A DNA stretch of 64,000 nucleotides from an uncultured Muribaculaceae bacterium (GCA_910579185.1 CAJTTG010000008.1:36525-100524); one strand, 5' to 3'. Numbered from the stretch's first letter, positions 54,401 through 63,165 are shown. The notes: generated by a model not told the origin, from the letters alone. Numbers and translations are program-made.

Positions 54401-54771
54401 ACGACCTAAGCCGCGCCATTCGGCTCTGCACCTACCGCGGACGGCTCCCACGCGAAATGGCTCAGGAGGTCGAGGCTCACCTCTCCCGGCAACTCCTACG
54501 TCCCGACATTGCGCAATGGTTCGAAGGTTACTCTCGCGTTTTATGCGAACGTCCTATCGTGCTACCCGACGGAGATGTGCGCCGCCCCGACAGAGTTGTA
54601 TGGACAGCCGATGGTCACATTGACATCATAGACTACAAATTCGGCGAACAACGTCCCAAGGCCTACTCACGTCAGGTCAGAGCCTACATGGATGCACTCG
54701 CCGCCATGGGCTACGAAAACCTCCGCGGATTCATCTGGTACGTCGACTCCGGCAAAACCGTCCCCGTCTGA
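51457..54771 (+). CDS. AddA-like UvrD-family helicase-nuclease
   Basis: An 1104-residue RecB/AddA-type protein for double-strand break processing. Helicase motifs: I ASAGSGKT (7-14), Ia VTFTNKATDEM, II FLIDEFQDT (D416, E417), III IIGDEKQCIYRFR, IV NNWRSS, V VMTVHKSKGLEF and VI VAYVAFTRA. The C-terminal PD-(D/E)XK nuclease has D1059-Y-K1061 in IIDYKFGEQ. Its AddB partner is often next door in Bacteroidetes but is not found here; the AT-rich toxin locus begins 80 bases after this gene. Confidence 0.88.
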   Translation: MLLIYKASAGSGKTFTLAYEYIKLLLGVKDPATGQYRLNRKLRDRHRGILAVTFTNKATDEMKQRIIHELAVLGEIEPGWKKPSPYIKDLCAELHCSPDELKPAAAKALRCLLFDFNFFNVSTIDSFFQIILRTFAREADIAGNYDVDLDNERAIGHGVRELFDSLVIDSDSPQTRRMLHWITQYLLGELASGRQISLFNRSSNVHGQFLHFIKSISNDVFATHFAEMMDYLSDPDRLQRFAQDISRVEQSILQTTRSLCSAAIAAIEDRGYTSGSLKIYHHLFNQLTRCARTGEETGTSATAMKVVADPSVAYGKKLNEHLASHPDPQLEHAVADACRAIADGQARLQLLRTTRSNLFVLGLLERVYYHIDRYRADNNTIFLADTNSMLRDIIGDDEAPFVYERVGVWVRHFLIDEFQDTSRLQWENLRPLLKEGQATDDDSLIIGDEKQCIYRFRFSDPTLLQHQVQTEFAAESAPHPNNSDVSNNWRSSVEVVEFNNALFKAMAEITGFNEIYRNVCQKVPDGNRNHRGYIKIAAIDTPVDADFQTESLNILTADICRQIRDGYKASDICILTRFNTEAAAVISHLMQIADSTPELNGIRIISDDAMSVAAAPAVRLVLSIMRFMAIPETDEDDSTKSRGDHRREIAAMINRFQHLMSTGADLDSCLQGALTESKALADNDLGMIAGSMACFNVPSLVERIIARYISPDVAEAQNMYLSAFVDVVTDFCSRGSADLQSFLSWWDDTGYRSRISAPFDEGAIRVMTVHKSKGLEFKCVHIPFVNWKMVDFRDREWFLTEGVLDQVDPDLVPPMLPFRPAAYMDGTQFAGQYRRRLDEQRLDELNVAYVAFTRAIDELCLAYRATPSKPDTYMVNDLLAEALTRIPGLTQLPDPEPVPDPDSGRPQVTIRTIGSPTKATEEKKKPRTALQPDGSQPMIPYATAPRNDLWDKLDIDRYLDYGLARDRGILLHDVLAHVRHTDDLSRAIRLCTYRGRLPREMAQEVEAHLSRQLLRPDIAQWFEGYSRVLCERPIVLPDGDVRRPDRVVWTADGHIDIIDYKFGEQRPKAYSRQVRAYMDALAAMGYENLRGFIWYVDSGKTVPV

Positions 54772-54851
54772 CCAACATCCATCCACCGGCTACCAATACC
54801 GATGCAGATATATCCGCATCAAAAACGTTGAGACAACCAACCGAGCTTTGT

Positions 54852-55169
54852 TTAGTTGTCTTTGTCTGATTCCTTCAGGTTTTTAGATGAGTTTTTGTAT
54901 TTGCGTAGAAAAGCAATCATCAGAACACAAGATATGAACAGATATACACTGAATGTCTTTATCAACAGCACTACAACCCCATTCGTTCGCACATATTCTT
55001 CCGTCCAGAAGGCGACATAACCCAATCCCTGTTTAAAATACTCGGAGACAAACATCCTGTCTCTGAACAAGGTCTGTGTATCCACATATAGATAAAACAG
55101 CAGACAAAATATCAGTACAGACAGGAGAAACCATATCTTTACGATTATTCTGTAATAATTCTTCTTCAT
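54852..55169 (-). CDS. Small two-helix membrane protein
   Basis: A 105-residue protein with two hydrophobic helices (WFLLSVLIFCLLFYLYV and VVLLIKTFSVYLFISCVLM) and a charged Lys/Asp/Glu C-terminal tail. I recognise no family. It is AT-rich and the last gene of the leftward toxin/immunity array, where membrane immunity proteins are common; that role is inference. Confidence 0.55.
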   Translation of the reverse strand: MKKNYYRIIVKIWFLLSVLIFCLLFYLYVDTQTLFRDRMFVSEYFKQGLGYVAFWTEEYVRTNGVVVLLIKTFSVYLFISCVLMIAFLRKYKNSSKNLKESDKDN

Positions 55170-55194
55170 GACCGGTCACGTTGTTTAAACTGTA

Positions 55195-56166
55195 TCATCG
55201 GGTTATATTTTTCAGTATATCCCTGAAAAAATCTGATTGCTGAAATTGGAAATAGCCACGCTCTATTGCCTCCGTTGTAAACCATATTATTTCCGGAAAA
55301 GATTGCCCCCTATAGAATATCAGCATCTGACCTATCACGGGGGCTGATTCATTCTGCCACATCAGATCTCCATCTTTTCCGATATGACACCGCACAACCG
55401 TTGACAAGGTATTATAGTCAAGAGTCCGCTTGTAAGTCAACTCAGATAGATTTGTGATGATCTGACGTATCGATCCCTCATCCATGAACACCTTGCGGCC
55501 ACAGGCATAGTTCCCGATCAGATCAATGAAAGCCTGTCTACTGAAATTCGTAGTGCACTCATCCTGCTTTTTAGCGTACATCACTATCTTCTCCACCGAT
55601 GAACAGTCTATCGGCTCGCTGTTCCAGGACTTTACCGTGTCGGAAATTTGAGAAAGTGTACATTTGTTTCTCTCGGCCAATGCCATTAATGTCTTGTCCA
55701 GACCATAAGAAGGAACCGTGGTGTTTGCCTCACTCTCCACCCGTCCCATGCTGAACCATATCAATTGTGGCAGAGTGCCGTTTTTATAATAAACCATCGC
55801 ATATCCTGTCGGATTATGCCAATAGGATGGGAAATTATGCAATCTGGAGGCATCGGGGGTACGGAAGAAATCAACGCCATTGCTGTAGGGATTATATGTT
55901 GCCGGTAAAATATCCAAAGAATTGACCGCAAGGGTGAAACTGTCGATATCCGCCGACGAATGCAATATGGCGCGTATGCCCGAAAAGTCGTCCGAGTGAA
56001 AACTCTGATAAGAATAACTCTCCCTTGAAATATCGCCGGTGCTCAAGCCCGATTTTATCAGAACTATCCCCCGGATATCAGTAGGCGTTACCGTGGGATG
56101 CTGCTGGGCATTAACCACAACGATTCCAATTAAAAAAGCTGCAAGTATTATTGATAACCGCTTCAT
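55195..56166 (-). CDS. Secreted protein of unknown function
   Basis: A 323-residue protein with a signal peptide (MKRLSIILAAFLIGIVVVNA). The start at 56166 is chosen because the signal begins there; the frame is open to 56196. Two internal segments look alike (GTLPQLIWFSMGRVES and QSFPEIIWFTTEAIER), suggesting a duplicated fold. Function unknown. It sits in the Rhs-linked array, so a periplasmic immunity or accessory role is possible. Confidence 0.55.
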   Translation of the reverse strand: MKRLSIILAAFLIGIVVVNAQQHPTVTPTDIRGIVLIKSGLSTGDISRESYSYQSFHSDDFSGIRAILHSSADIDSFTLAVNSLDILPATYNPYSNGVDFFRTPDASRLHNFPSYWHNPTGYAMVYYKNGTLPQLIWFSMGRVESEANTTVPSYGLDKTLMALAERNKCTLSQISDTVKSWNSEPIDCSSVEKIVMYAKKQDECTTNFSRQAFIDLIGNYACGRKVFMDEGSIRQIITNLSELTYKRTLDYNTLSTVVRCHIGKDGDLMWQNESAPVIGQMLIFYRGQSFPEIIWFTTEAIERGYFQFQQSDFFRDILKNITR

Positions 56167-56328
56167 TACGCAAACATTTGAGGTCACTTTATGCATTTAA
56201 TATTTATAGATTCGCATAATCTGTGAATCTTGGTGGATTTCCCCAGGTTTTAGAAAAAGTCTGGAAAAATCGTCGCTCCTTTTTATTTAAGAATGTATCA
56301 GTAGCCGAGCACTTCCCGGCAAACAGGT

Positions 56329-56904
56329 CTACGTTGATTTTTTTGATTTCTCGATTAAATCCAATGTTTTGTTATATCGTCGTAGTACGTCTTTTTTTGT
56401 GAATACGCTGGGCCGTCCACGTCTGCGTCTTGTAAGATGCAATTTGATATACCGCCTCGCCCGGATATAATCGCCCATTTCCATAAAACAGATACCTTTC
56501 ATATATCTTGCATCATTAAAGATGGCAAGAGTCCACATCCCCTCGCCATGAATCCCACATGCGGTCCTTTTAGCGTTTTTCCTCAGTATTCTATCAAACA
56601 TATCCAGAGCCTCCGCATGATGCTCACATCCATGCAGAGCCATTCCTCTTGCAAACAGCACGAGCACATCATGCTTTTCTATATCGTAAGCAGCGTCAGC
56701 ATATTTCAGCGATTCTGAAAACTCCTTTAATTGATAATATGCTCTCGAAATCTCTTCGAAGAAATAATATTCCATCTTATACCTCTGGCAAACAGGCGTC
56801 AACAAGTCAACCAGATCATTCCAGGCACCCTCATTTTTCATCCGGTCTATCTTTGGTTGCAGGGAATTTGCCAACTCCGGATCTATATAAAAATCGTCAT
56901 TCAT
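56329..56904 (-). CDS. TPR-like protein, paralogue A
   Basis: A 191-residue cytoplasmic protein of helical TPR-like repeats (YYFFEEISRAYYQLKEFSES, ADAAYDIEKHDVLVLFARGM). The C-terminal 75 residues (FNDARYMKGICFMEMGDYIR onward) are nearly the same as in the protein at 57691-58260; the N-terminal halves differ. Such sharing of a constant tail and a variable front is typical of duplicated immunity genes. No signal peptide. Confidence 0.6.
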   Translation of the reverse strand: MNDDFYIDPELANSLQPKIDRMKNEGAWNDLVDLLTPVCQRYKMEYYFFEEISRAYYQLKEFSESLKYADAAYDIEKHDVLVLFARGMALHGCEHHAEALDMFDRILRKNAKRTACGIHGEGMWTLAIFNDARYMKGICFMEMGDYIRARRYIKLHLTRRRRGRPSVFTKKDVLRRYNKTLDLIEKSKKST

Positions 56905-56979
56905 ATTTCTCGTCTCTTTTGGTTAGAGTTCTATTTTGGTTACACACTGGCCGTTGGAAATCGTTTCTTTTTAACTCAG

Positions 56980-57576
56980 CTAATTTAAGGAGATTGGTGG
57001 TATTTCTGATTTTTGATAGCAAATGACAGACATTATGAACCAAACATCTGAAATAGTATTGAAATCCATATAATCAATGCTGAGAGAAGTCTCTCCCATA
57101 GGATAAATGTCATGTTTATTCCCATATATGAAAAATCCATAGATATTCATATATGAGATATTGATATGTGTCCCATCCTTCAACATGAATTGCATATGCT
57201 GACCTTTCTCTTGCAAATGTTTATCGAAATCCTGACAGAATTTTTCACCGGCAAGAAAAACATCCCGATTCGCTCCAAAAAACTGTGAATAGATGCTTGA
57301 TTCAAAAGTTATGGAACTTAATGAGATATAATCGGTACATTCAAAGATCCGTTCCAAGAACTCTTTATCCCCGACAAGACTCTCGTCATGAAGTTCTAAC
57401 ACAGAGTCTATAGGGACTCCAACAGCCACAGTTTTCGGATATTCATTGGGATGATGAATTTCGACTCTTAAAAAAGTCATACTTTTCCCGATAGCTGTCA
57501 TGCCATTGATTCCGGCATACCCATGCTGTGCTATGGTTAGGAATACAACTGATATTATCAACTTTAATATCTTCAT
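56980..57576 (-). CDS. Secreted protein of unknown function
   Basis: A 198-residue protein with a signal peptide (MKILKLIISVVFLTIAQHGYA). AT-rich, no recognised domain. It lies between the two TPR paralogues, suggesting that a unit of 'secreted protein plus TPR protein' may have been duplicated or inserted. Confidence 0.5.
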   Translation of the reverse strand: MKILKLIISVVFLTIAQHGYAGINGMTAIGKSMTFLRVEIHHPNEYPKTVAVGVPIDSVLELHDESLVGDKEFLERIFECTDYISLSSITFESSIYSQFFGANRDVFLAGEKFCQDFDKHLQEKGQHMQFMLKDGTHINISYMNIYGFFIYGNKHDIYPMGETSLSIDYMDFNTISDVWFIMSVICYQKSEIPPISLN

Positions 57577-57690
57577 AATAGGTCATTTAGACGAATCTCC
57601 AAATTTAAATATAGCTCATAAACATCTCTTATTTCAGGTCTATTCAAAATAATCTGTCTCATCTCTGTCTGTTTTATAGCTTAAATTTAT

Positions 57691-58260
57691 TCAGGTGGCT
57701 TTTTTTGATTTCTCGATTAAATCCAATGTTTTGTTATATTCCTTTAGCACCTGCCGCTTAGAAAAATCACTATACACTCCCGGCCGACGCTTTGTCAGAT
57801 GCAATTTGATATACCGCCTCGCCCGGATAAAATCGCCCATTTCCCTTAGACAGATTCCTTTCAGAAACCGAGCGTCATTAAAAACCCCCATGGTCCATCT
57901 CATTCCCTCCCCCGGGAAACCATACGCTACCCTGCTTATGCTTTTTTTCAGAATATTATCAAAAATGACAACGGCTTCCTCATATCTGTCAAGACAAGTC
58001 AGACTATCGCCATAATTATAAATCATCAGAACATCATCGCTCTGAAGCTGATATGCTTTTTGAGCCGCAGTGAGCGCTTTTTGATATTCCTTTATCATTA
58101 TGTAAGCTCCTGAAAGTTCTGTCAGAATAAAAGGATCATTTTCATGTAAAAGACATTCCTTTTCCAAAAATGCCACTAATTCCGACCATTTTTTCGTTGC
58201 CTTTAATTCTGACAGCCTTTCTTGAAAGTTATCGCTGTCTGTAGTCTTCACTTGCTCCAT
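57691..58260 (-). CDS. TPR-like protein, paralogue B
   Basis: A 189-residue cytoplasmic TPR-like protein (FILTELSGAYIMIKEYQKAL, TAAQKAYQLQSDDVLMIYNY). Its C-terminal part is a near copy of paralogue A at the DNA level too, including about 39 identical bases at the 3' end. It lies in the AT-rich array behind the Rhs genes. The next 269 bases upstream hold no gene I can support. Confidence 0.6.
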   Translation of the reverse strand: MEQVKTTDSDNFQERLSELKATKKWSELVAFLEKECLLHENDPFILTELSGAYIMIKEYQKALTAAQKAYQLQSDDVLMIYNYGDSLTCLDRYEEAVVIFDNILKKSISRVAYGFPGEGMRWTMGVFNDARFLKGICLREMGDFIRARRYIKLHLTKRRPGVYSDFSKRQVLKEYNKTLDLIEKSKKAT

Positions 58261-58529
58261 ACCGCTATCGTTTTATTTCCACGCTTAAAATCAGTTCCCC
58301 TTTTATTTCCGGTGAAAAAAGAGGCTCCCATATGTTATTTCGGATATTTTGATTCATAAAATATTGTTAGTCTTGTTTATGTGATCTTCAGTTGTTGCTC
58401 CAATACTTTGCCAAAGCACACAACCATTGTCTGTGATAGCAATATTGCTGCAGCGATCATTCGATATTTTTCACGGATTAAGCACACGTCAGACTACTTC
58501 TGATTAGAGTATTATTCGAGAATAGAAAT

Positions 58530-59156
58530 TTATAGATTGGATTTTGCATTCGGTCTATACTTATTGTTCCAGACCGGTACCAGAACACGATAGTAGGCAT
58601 CCTCGTCTGGGAATGCGACCGGCTTATCATAAGGCCCGTCTATCACCATCTGATAGGTTATGGTATTAAATGCCTTTCCCGTCATCAGCAACATAATATA
58701 TAAATCCGGCTTAATCTTATAATTGAACTGAATGAGACCCTTGCTTTTTTTGGGATTGACATATTTCACGTTATTCGGTAGTATTCCAGCGTATCCATTA
58801 TCAGGAATATATTCTTCAATTTCTTCAATCTCTTTAAGATTCATAAAAAACAGATCCCAACCATTAAATATATCCTCTTCTACTAAAAATAAGCCAGGTA
58901 ATTTATATAAATCTTTTTCTTTAATATTATCCACATCTATGGAATCGGTCACTAAAAACCTATGATAGTAGTTGTTCTGAATCAAGATCGGATTCCCAAT
59001 GCGCAGCGTATCGATAACGTACCAATTTAACGTTCCGTCTTGATTCTCATAGACATCCCGATATTTTGGCGTTCTCAATACTGGGTCAGCAAATATACTC
59101 TCATTAAAGCAGGAAAAGACTCCCACAATAAAAGCTATCAATATTTTCTGTCTCAT
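58530..59156 (-). CDS. Secreted protein of unknown function
   Basis: A 208-residue protein with a signal peptide (MRQKILIAFIVGVFSCFNES, cleavage near SIFA). AT-rich with many Asn, Lys and Tyr codons, unlike the GC-rich core genes. No recognised domain. Possible immunity or accessory protein for a neighbouring Rhs toxin. Confidence 0.5.
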   Translation of the reverse strand: MRQKILIAFIVGVFSCFNESIFADPVLRTPKYRDVYENQDGTLNWYVIDTLRIGNPILIQNNYYHRFLVTDSIDVDNIKEKDLYKLPGLFLVEEDIFNGWDLFFMNLKEIEEIEEYIPDNGYAGILPNNVKYVNPKKSKGLIQFNYKIKPDLYIMLLMTGKAFNTITYQMVIDGPYDKPVAFPDEDAYYRVLVPVWNNKYRPNAKSNL

Positions 59157-59237
59157 TACTTATTCTTCTTTACAATTTATGCCTCCTTTTTCTGCTTTCG
59201 GTTCGGATTGACTTCAATTACATTGAGCACCTCTAAA

Positions 59238-59624
59238 TCAGTGCCATAATTTTCTTTTGATTAACCCATATAATGCAAAGGAAGGAATTATTATTAAATA
59301 TGGCAAAATGAATCCAAAAGTATTTTCAAATGGCAATAGGTGCTCACATGCATACAAGCATAGAATATATACTATAATTTCAGCAATCGTGAATTTATAT
59401 TTTGTCAGAACCTGACAATTTAACTTGAGTCTATATAACAGAAAGATAATGACAGTATTCAATGGGGCTATAATAATCAATATCACCCAAAATGCGATAC
59501 CGACGGCTAAGCCGGCTTGGCTGTCATGCCCGAAATCCGTTATATCACACCACAAAAAAAGAATAGTAAGTATGATAAACGATACGTAGGATCGGATTAT
59601 ATAGTATGGGATAAGCTCTTTCAT
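59238..59624 (-). CDS. Four-helix membrane protein
   Basis: A 128-residue integral membrane protein with four hydrophobic helices (SFIILTILFLW, LAVGIAFWVILIIIAPLNTV, FTIAEIIVYILCLYACEHLL and FILPYLIIIPSFALYGLI). It directly follows Rhs gene 1 (24 bases), the usual place for the cognate immunity protein. A membrane immunity protein would fit a toxin that acts at or near the membrane, but this is inference. Confidence 0.55.
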   Translation of the reverse strand: MKELIPYYIIRSYVSFIILTILFLWCDITDFGHDSQAGLAVGIAFWVILIIIAPLNTVIIFLLYRLKLNCQVLTKYKFTIAEIIVYILCLYACEHLLPFENTFGFILPYLIIIPSFALYGLIKRKLWH

Positions 59625-59647
59625 ATTGTTACCTTTTTTATGAAAAT

Positions 59648-61711
59648 TTATCGTGTCAACAATTCACGATCTCTAATTGCTTTATCTGTACCCTGTACAG
59701 CTTCCTTCTGCTCTTCTGCAGTCCATGGCTTCGGTTCAGAACTGAACCCCCATGATATCCCTGGAATCTGTTTATCTATTTTTTCCAGTTCTTTTTTTGA
59801 CACACCAGACTTAAGCAAGATTGTGGAACTGCTCGAGTTACAATTTCCTTCCGCAGGCATAGTAGGCAATATATTATATTTAATACTAGGATTTTCTCCA
59901 AAAGACTCCGCTGTTTCTATCACTTTATCATCAAATTGCTTTTGTGTCATTCCCTCGGGAGGCGCAATTGTAAAAGCTGCTTTTAAATGCTCGGTGTCAG
60001 TGCCGCTAATTACATTCTTGTCTTGATTATATTCTCGTTTTGTTAATTTCCCAATTCCTTTCCCAGAAGAATATATAAAATTATCAGTAGGGGGGCCATA
60101 ACAGTAATATTCTCTCAATGAGCCATCAGAGTTTGTAACTGCAATAAATGTATGTGTAGCTTCCGAAAAAATACCAGGAGCGTTTGGTAGGTTTGTTGCA
60201 TACAGCGTAACCTCATTTCCATCGCGATCAACCAGAACCAGTGGATTTGCAGCGCAGTATAGGAATGGGGAGAGGGGATGGTATTTGTCAGCGAGGTCGT
60301 CGGGTCGCCAGAAGCGGCCGAGGGTGGCGTCGTAGGGACGCGCCTCGAAGTCCAAGAGGTCGAGGCCGCTGACACGGTCAAGCTCTTTGCCCCCGAACTT
60401 CCAACGCTGCGACTCACCAAGATAGCTGCATCCCATAAGCATCCCATAAGGATAGTAGTGGCAGATCTGCCACACTGCCCCGTTCTCCCCAAGATCCATC
60501 CTGTTGTTGCCCAAGTGGTCGCGGTGGTAGAAGTGGTAGGCCGGCTGATCGAGCCGCTCTCCTGCATTGTTGGTGAACGACAGGTAACCGCCGTCGAAGT
60601 TGATGCGCGACAGAAGAGAGTCCTCGTAGACGATGTCGCCGCAATAATCGGTGCGCGTCATGGACAGCTCCGGTTCCTGTGGCTCAGCTCCCGGCACCGA
60701 CGGCCGTTCGGTGGCCACGCGGTGGACGGTGCGCCGTTTCACTCCGGCGGCATCGTAGAGATAGGCCGTCGACGATCCTCCCTCGAACTCTATCAGCCGC
60801 GGACGGTTGTTGGTGTCATAGCCCACCGCCGTCACCCGTCGGTTGAGATCTATGGTGGTGTTGCCGTTGCCGTCGTAGGCGTATTCCTGCGTCTCGTCGG
60901 CCCCATCGACGAAATGGTACGCCCCCTGGTAGAACGGGCCGGCACCGCAGCCGTCGGTGACGCGACGCAGCATGTTACCCTCGTATTCAAGCGTCAGATC
61001 GTCGATCAGCCCGTATTTCTTCAGGCTGCCGTTGTCATACAGCCCCGACCGCTGCAATGCCGTCACATTGCCGTTGAGATCATAGCTGTATGTCACGTCG
61101 TAGCGTCCCGTACCACCCTCGCCGTCCGTGTAGCGCGCCTCCGTCAGCCGCGACAGGGCGTCGTAGCTGTACGTGTAGCTGCGCTCGGTCTCGTTGGGGC
61201 CGTAGGCCCACCATGTCATCCGGCTCACATTGCCGCCGTAGGTGAACCCGAGCTTCTGCCGGTAGTTGTAGGCAGTGATGGCCACCGGACGCGAACGCAC
61301 GTCATATTCATACGTCCTTTCGGCGGCATCGCCGAGCGATTCCGTCAGCAGCCGCCCCACGGCATCGTAGGTGTTGGTCCTGACGGTCACCTCCCTTGAT
61401 TCCGCCCCGTCGCCGTAGCGGTGGCTCAGTGTCAGTTCGCGCCCGAACCGGTCGTAGGTGCGACGCTCCGTGCGGACAACCGCGCTGTCCGCCCCCATGG
61501 CCGGCGTGCGGTGTTCGGAGCGCACCCTCAGCGGCCGTCCCGTGAAATCATACTCCGTCCAGCTCCGGTCGGTGCCACCCAAGTGGTTCGTCGCCACGCT
61601 CTGCACGGCTCTGTCGCGGCTGTCGTAATAGACCGCCGAGCAGACCGCTGGTGACAGCAACAGCAATATTGCTGTAATAGCCCTGCTACTATGTGGTACT
61701 TTATACTTCAA
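59648..61711 (-). CDS. Rhs protein with a papain-like C-terminal toxin domain (Rhs 1)
   Basis: A 687-residue protein from a TTG start that gives a signal peptide (KVPHSSRAITAILLLLSPAV). YD/RHS repeats fill about residues 30-400 (YEYDVRSRPVAI, YSYDLNGNVTAL). The Rhs core end follows (YHFYHRDHLGNNRMDL ... ARPYDATLGRFWRPD, ending near LYCAANPL at about 485). The last 190 residues differ from all else here: H520 in EATHTFIAV and C624 in EGNCNSSSSTILLKSGV suggest a circularly permuted papain-like (NlpC/LRAT-type) enzyme. The N-terminal shell is much shorter than in full Rhs proteins, so this may be a displaced, partial copy. Confidence 0.8.
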   Translation of the reverse strand: MKYKVPHSSRAITAILLLLSPAVCSAVYYDSRDRAVQSVATNHLGGTDRSWTEYDFTGRPLRVRSEHRTPAMGADSAVVRTERRTYDRFGRELTLSHRYGDGAESREVTVRTNTYDAVGRLLTESLGDAAERTYEYDVRSRPVAITAYNYRQKLGFTYGGNVSRMTWWAYGPNETERSYTYSYDALSRLTEARYTDGEGGTGRYDVTYSYDLNGNVTALQRSGLYDNGSLKKYGLIDDLTLEYEGNMLRRVTDGCGAGPFYQGAYHFVDGADETQEYAYDGNGNTTIDLNRRVTAVGYDTNNRPRLIEFEGGSSTAYLYDAAGVKRRTVHRVATERPSVPGAEPQEPELSMTRTDYCGDIVYEDSLLSRINFDGGYLSFTNNAGERLDQPAYHFYHRDHLGNNRMDLGENGAVWQICHYYPYGMLMGCSYLGESQRWKFGGKELDRVSGLDLLDFEARPYDATLGRFWRPDDLADKYHPLSPFLYCAANPLVLVDRDGNEVTLYATNLPNAPGIFSEATHTFIAVTNSDGSLREYYCYGPPTDNFIYSSGKGIGKLTKREYNQDKNVISGTDTEHLKAAFTIAPPEGMTQKQFDDKVIETAESFGENPSIKYNILPTMPAEGNCNSSSSTILLKSGVSKKELEKIDKQIPGISWGFSSEPKPWTAEEQKEAVQGTDKAIRDRELLTR
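60300..60442. repeat. Rhs core-end repeat, copy 1
   Basis: These 143 bases match 63852-63994 with five mismatches seen by eye and encode the conserved core end (YPYGML ... GRFWRPD). Such a repeat allows recombination that swaps C-terminal toxin tips. Confidence 0.9.
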
Positions 61712-61717
61712 TCCTAT

Positions 61718-62428
61718 TTAAATCCGTTGTTCGCCGAAAATTGTAAGACCTCTTTTAGGTAGTTTATCGATATACCTACTGTTATCATATTTAATCCCAA
61801 TAGAATCCCTGATGTTTAATATATGACTCACATTAATAAATGAATCAGGATAATTCTTTTCTCCACGCTTAAAACCAGATTTGCTTATTGCCTCATTTAG
61901 ATATTCTAAAATTTCAGCTGTATCAGACATAGTATATCCATCCTTATAGTAAATATAGAACCTTTTTTCCTTATCAAGTACACTTACTCGTATACTACTT
62001 TCATTGAAACAACTGACAAATTGCGCTACTTGGAATACTGTATCATCTTTTATATATCGATCATATCTCCGTGGATTTGGACTGTTTATGCACAAGCAAG
62101 GCTCAGTCCCGGCATATTCCATTTCGTATTCCTGGCGGATGTGCCAGTAATCTCCCATTCTATTGAATATGTAGGTCTGAGGGAGACTGTCAGACAAACG
62201 GACGGTTATCCGATCCTTCTCTCGCTTCACGAACACGTATGGTGTATCTGTAACCTCGCCCTTACCCGTCAGCGTGTAATAGTCGAAATACTGGAACCGC
62301 TCATACTGGGTCGAATCCCTCAGAAATGATTCCTCCGAAAGTTCACCATCATTTGATGTGCAGCCCATGATCCAAAACATCATTGTCGCACAGACATAGA
62401 TTGTCAGTACTTTTAATAATTGTCTCAT
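61718..62428 (-). CDS. Lipoprotein, possible immunity protein
   Basis: A 236-residue lipoprotein (MRQLLKVLTIYVCATMMFWIMGC, lipobox IMGC). The ATG at 62428 is chosen; a TTG at 62440 would overlap the previous stop. No known domain. It stands between the protein that follows Rhs 2 and the start of Rhs 1, six bases before the latter. A lipidated, periplasmic immunity or accessory role is inferred from place only. Confidence 0.5.
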   Translation of the reverse strand: MRQLLKVLTIYVCATMMFWIMGCTSNDGELSEESFLRDSTQYERFQYFDYYTLTGKGEVTDTPYVFVKREKDRITVRLSDSLPQTYIFNRMGDYWHIRQEYEMEYAGTEPCLCINSPNPRRYDRYIKDDTVFQVAQFVSCFNESSIRVSVLDKEKRFYIYYKDGYTMSDTAEILEYLNEAISKSGFKRGEKNYPDSFINVSHILNIRDSIGIKYDNSRYIDKLPKRGLTIFGEQRI

Positions 62429-62436
62429 AATACATT

Positions 62437-63165
62437 TCAATTAAGTTTCTTCCGGGCAATATCGGCTTCACGCTCCAATGCCTCAATAATCTCCTGGATA
62501 AGATGCTCATAATTCTCATAATTTGGCTCTCTATTCCTTTTCAGAGACTGAATGTGATTGCAGAAGATTGATTTAATCTTTTCATAATTAATAGGATCAA
62601 TCAGTCTAGATAAAAACATATATTCAAATACCCATACAATTCCGCGTCCGTTTGGATCCGGTGGGGTCTGCAATATAGGCTTGACTTTCTTCTCATAATA
62701 TTGAGTTATGGAATGATATTCTGTCATTACGGTCTTAACCAGCATTGATATGCAATGATGCAATCTTCTATACTCCGTTTCAAAGTTTGACTTGTCAAGA
62801 CTGAAATAATAGTTACGATCCAGCCCTAGTTGCTCCGGACACACGTTAAGGTTAGTAAGTTGCTGATATTCCCGTTTCTCCATTTGGACAAAGGGTTCAA
62901 ACCATTTCATTGCAAGATTAAATTTGCGTAGAGCAATAGTACAAATGCACAAAAAATCAGTTGTTACTTCCAGACTGCCGACAGAAACCATTTTCCATGA
63001 TTCTTCAAAGTATTTCAATACTGTTATTTCGTACCATCCATCATTGGTTTTTAGCTTGAATACCTCCGTCGATTTCAAAAATTTATACTGTTGCAATTCC
63101 GGCTCTTTACTGAGCCGTTCAACAACTTCGTTATAAAGATCTAAATATTTGCTCATAAAAATCAT
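62437..63165 (-). CDS. Likely immunity protein for Rhs 2
   Basis: A 242-residue cytoplasmic, helix-rich protein (KYLDLYNEVVERLSKEPELQ; C-terminal LIQEIIEALEREADIARKKL). The ATG at 63165 overlaps the stop of the Rhs 2 toxin gene (ATGA at 63162-63165), so both are made together. Immediate coupling to a nuclease-type toxin and lack of a signal peptide suit a cytoplasmic immunity protein. No family recognised. Confidence 0.6.
   Translation of the reverse strand: MIFMSKYLDLYNEVVERLSKEPELQQYKFLKSTEVFKLKTNDGWYEITVLKYFEESWKMVSVGSLEVTTDFLCICTIALRKFNLAMKWFEPFVQMEKREYQQLTNLNVCPEQLGLDRNYYFSLDKSNFETEYRRLHHCISMLVKTVMTEYHSITQYYEKKVKPILQTPPDPNGRGIVWVFEYMFLSRLIDPINYEKIKSIFCNHIQSLKRNREPNYENYEHLIQEIIEALEREADIARKKLN

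Noticed and set aside
54801..54861. Terminator or attachment site after addA
   Set aside because: There are an imperfect 20-bp palindrome (54801-54820) and a 6-bp stem (54832-54860), but neither has a normal loop and T run, and no second copy was seen as an att site.
60278..61399. 373-codon plus-strand frame opposite Rhs 1
   Set aside because: Shadow of the GC-rich Rhs repeats; its protein is repetitive Val/Arg/His-rich without motifs.
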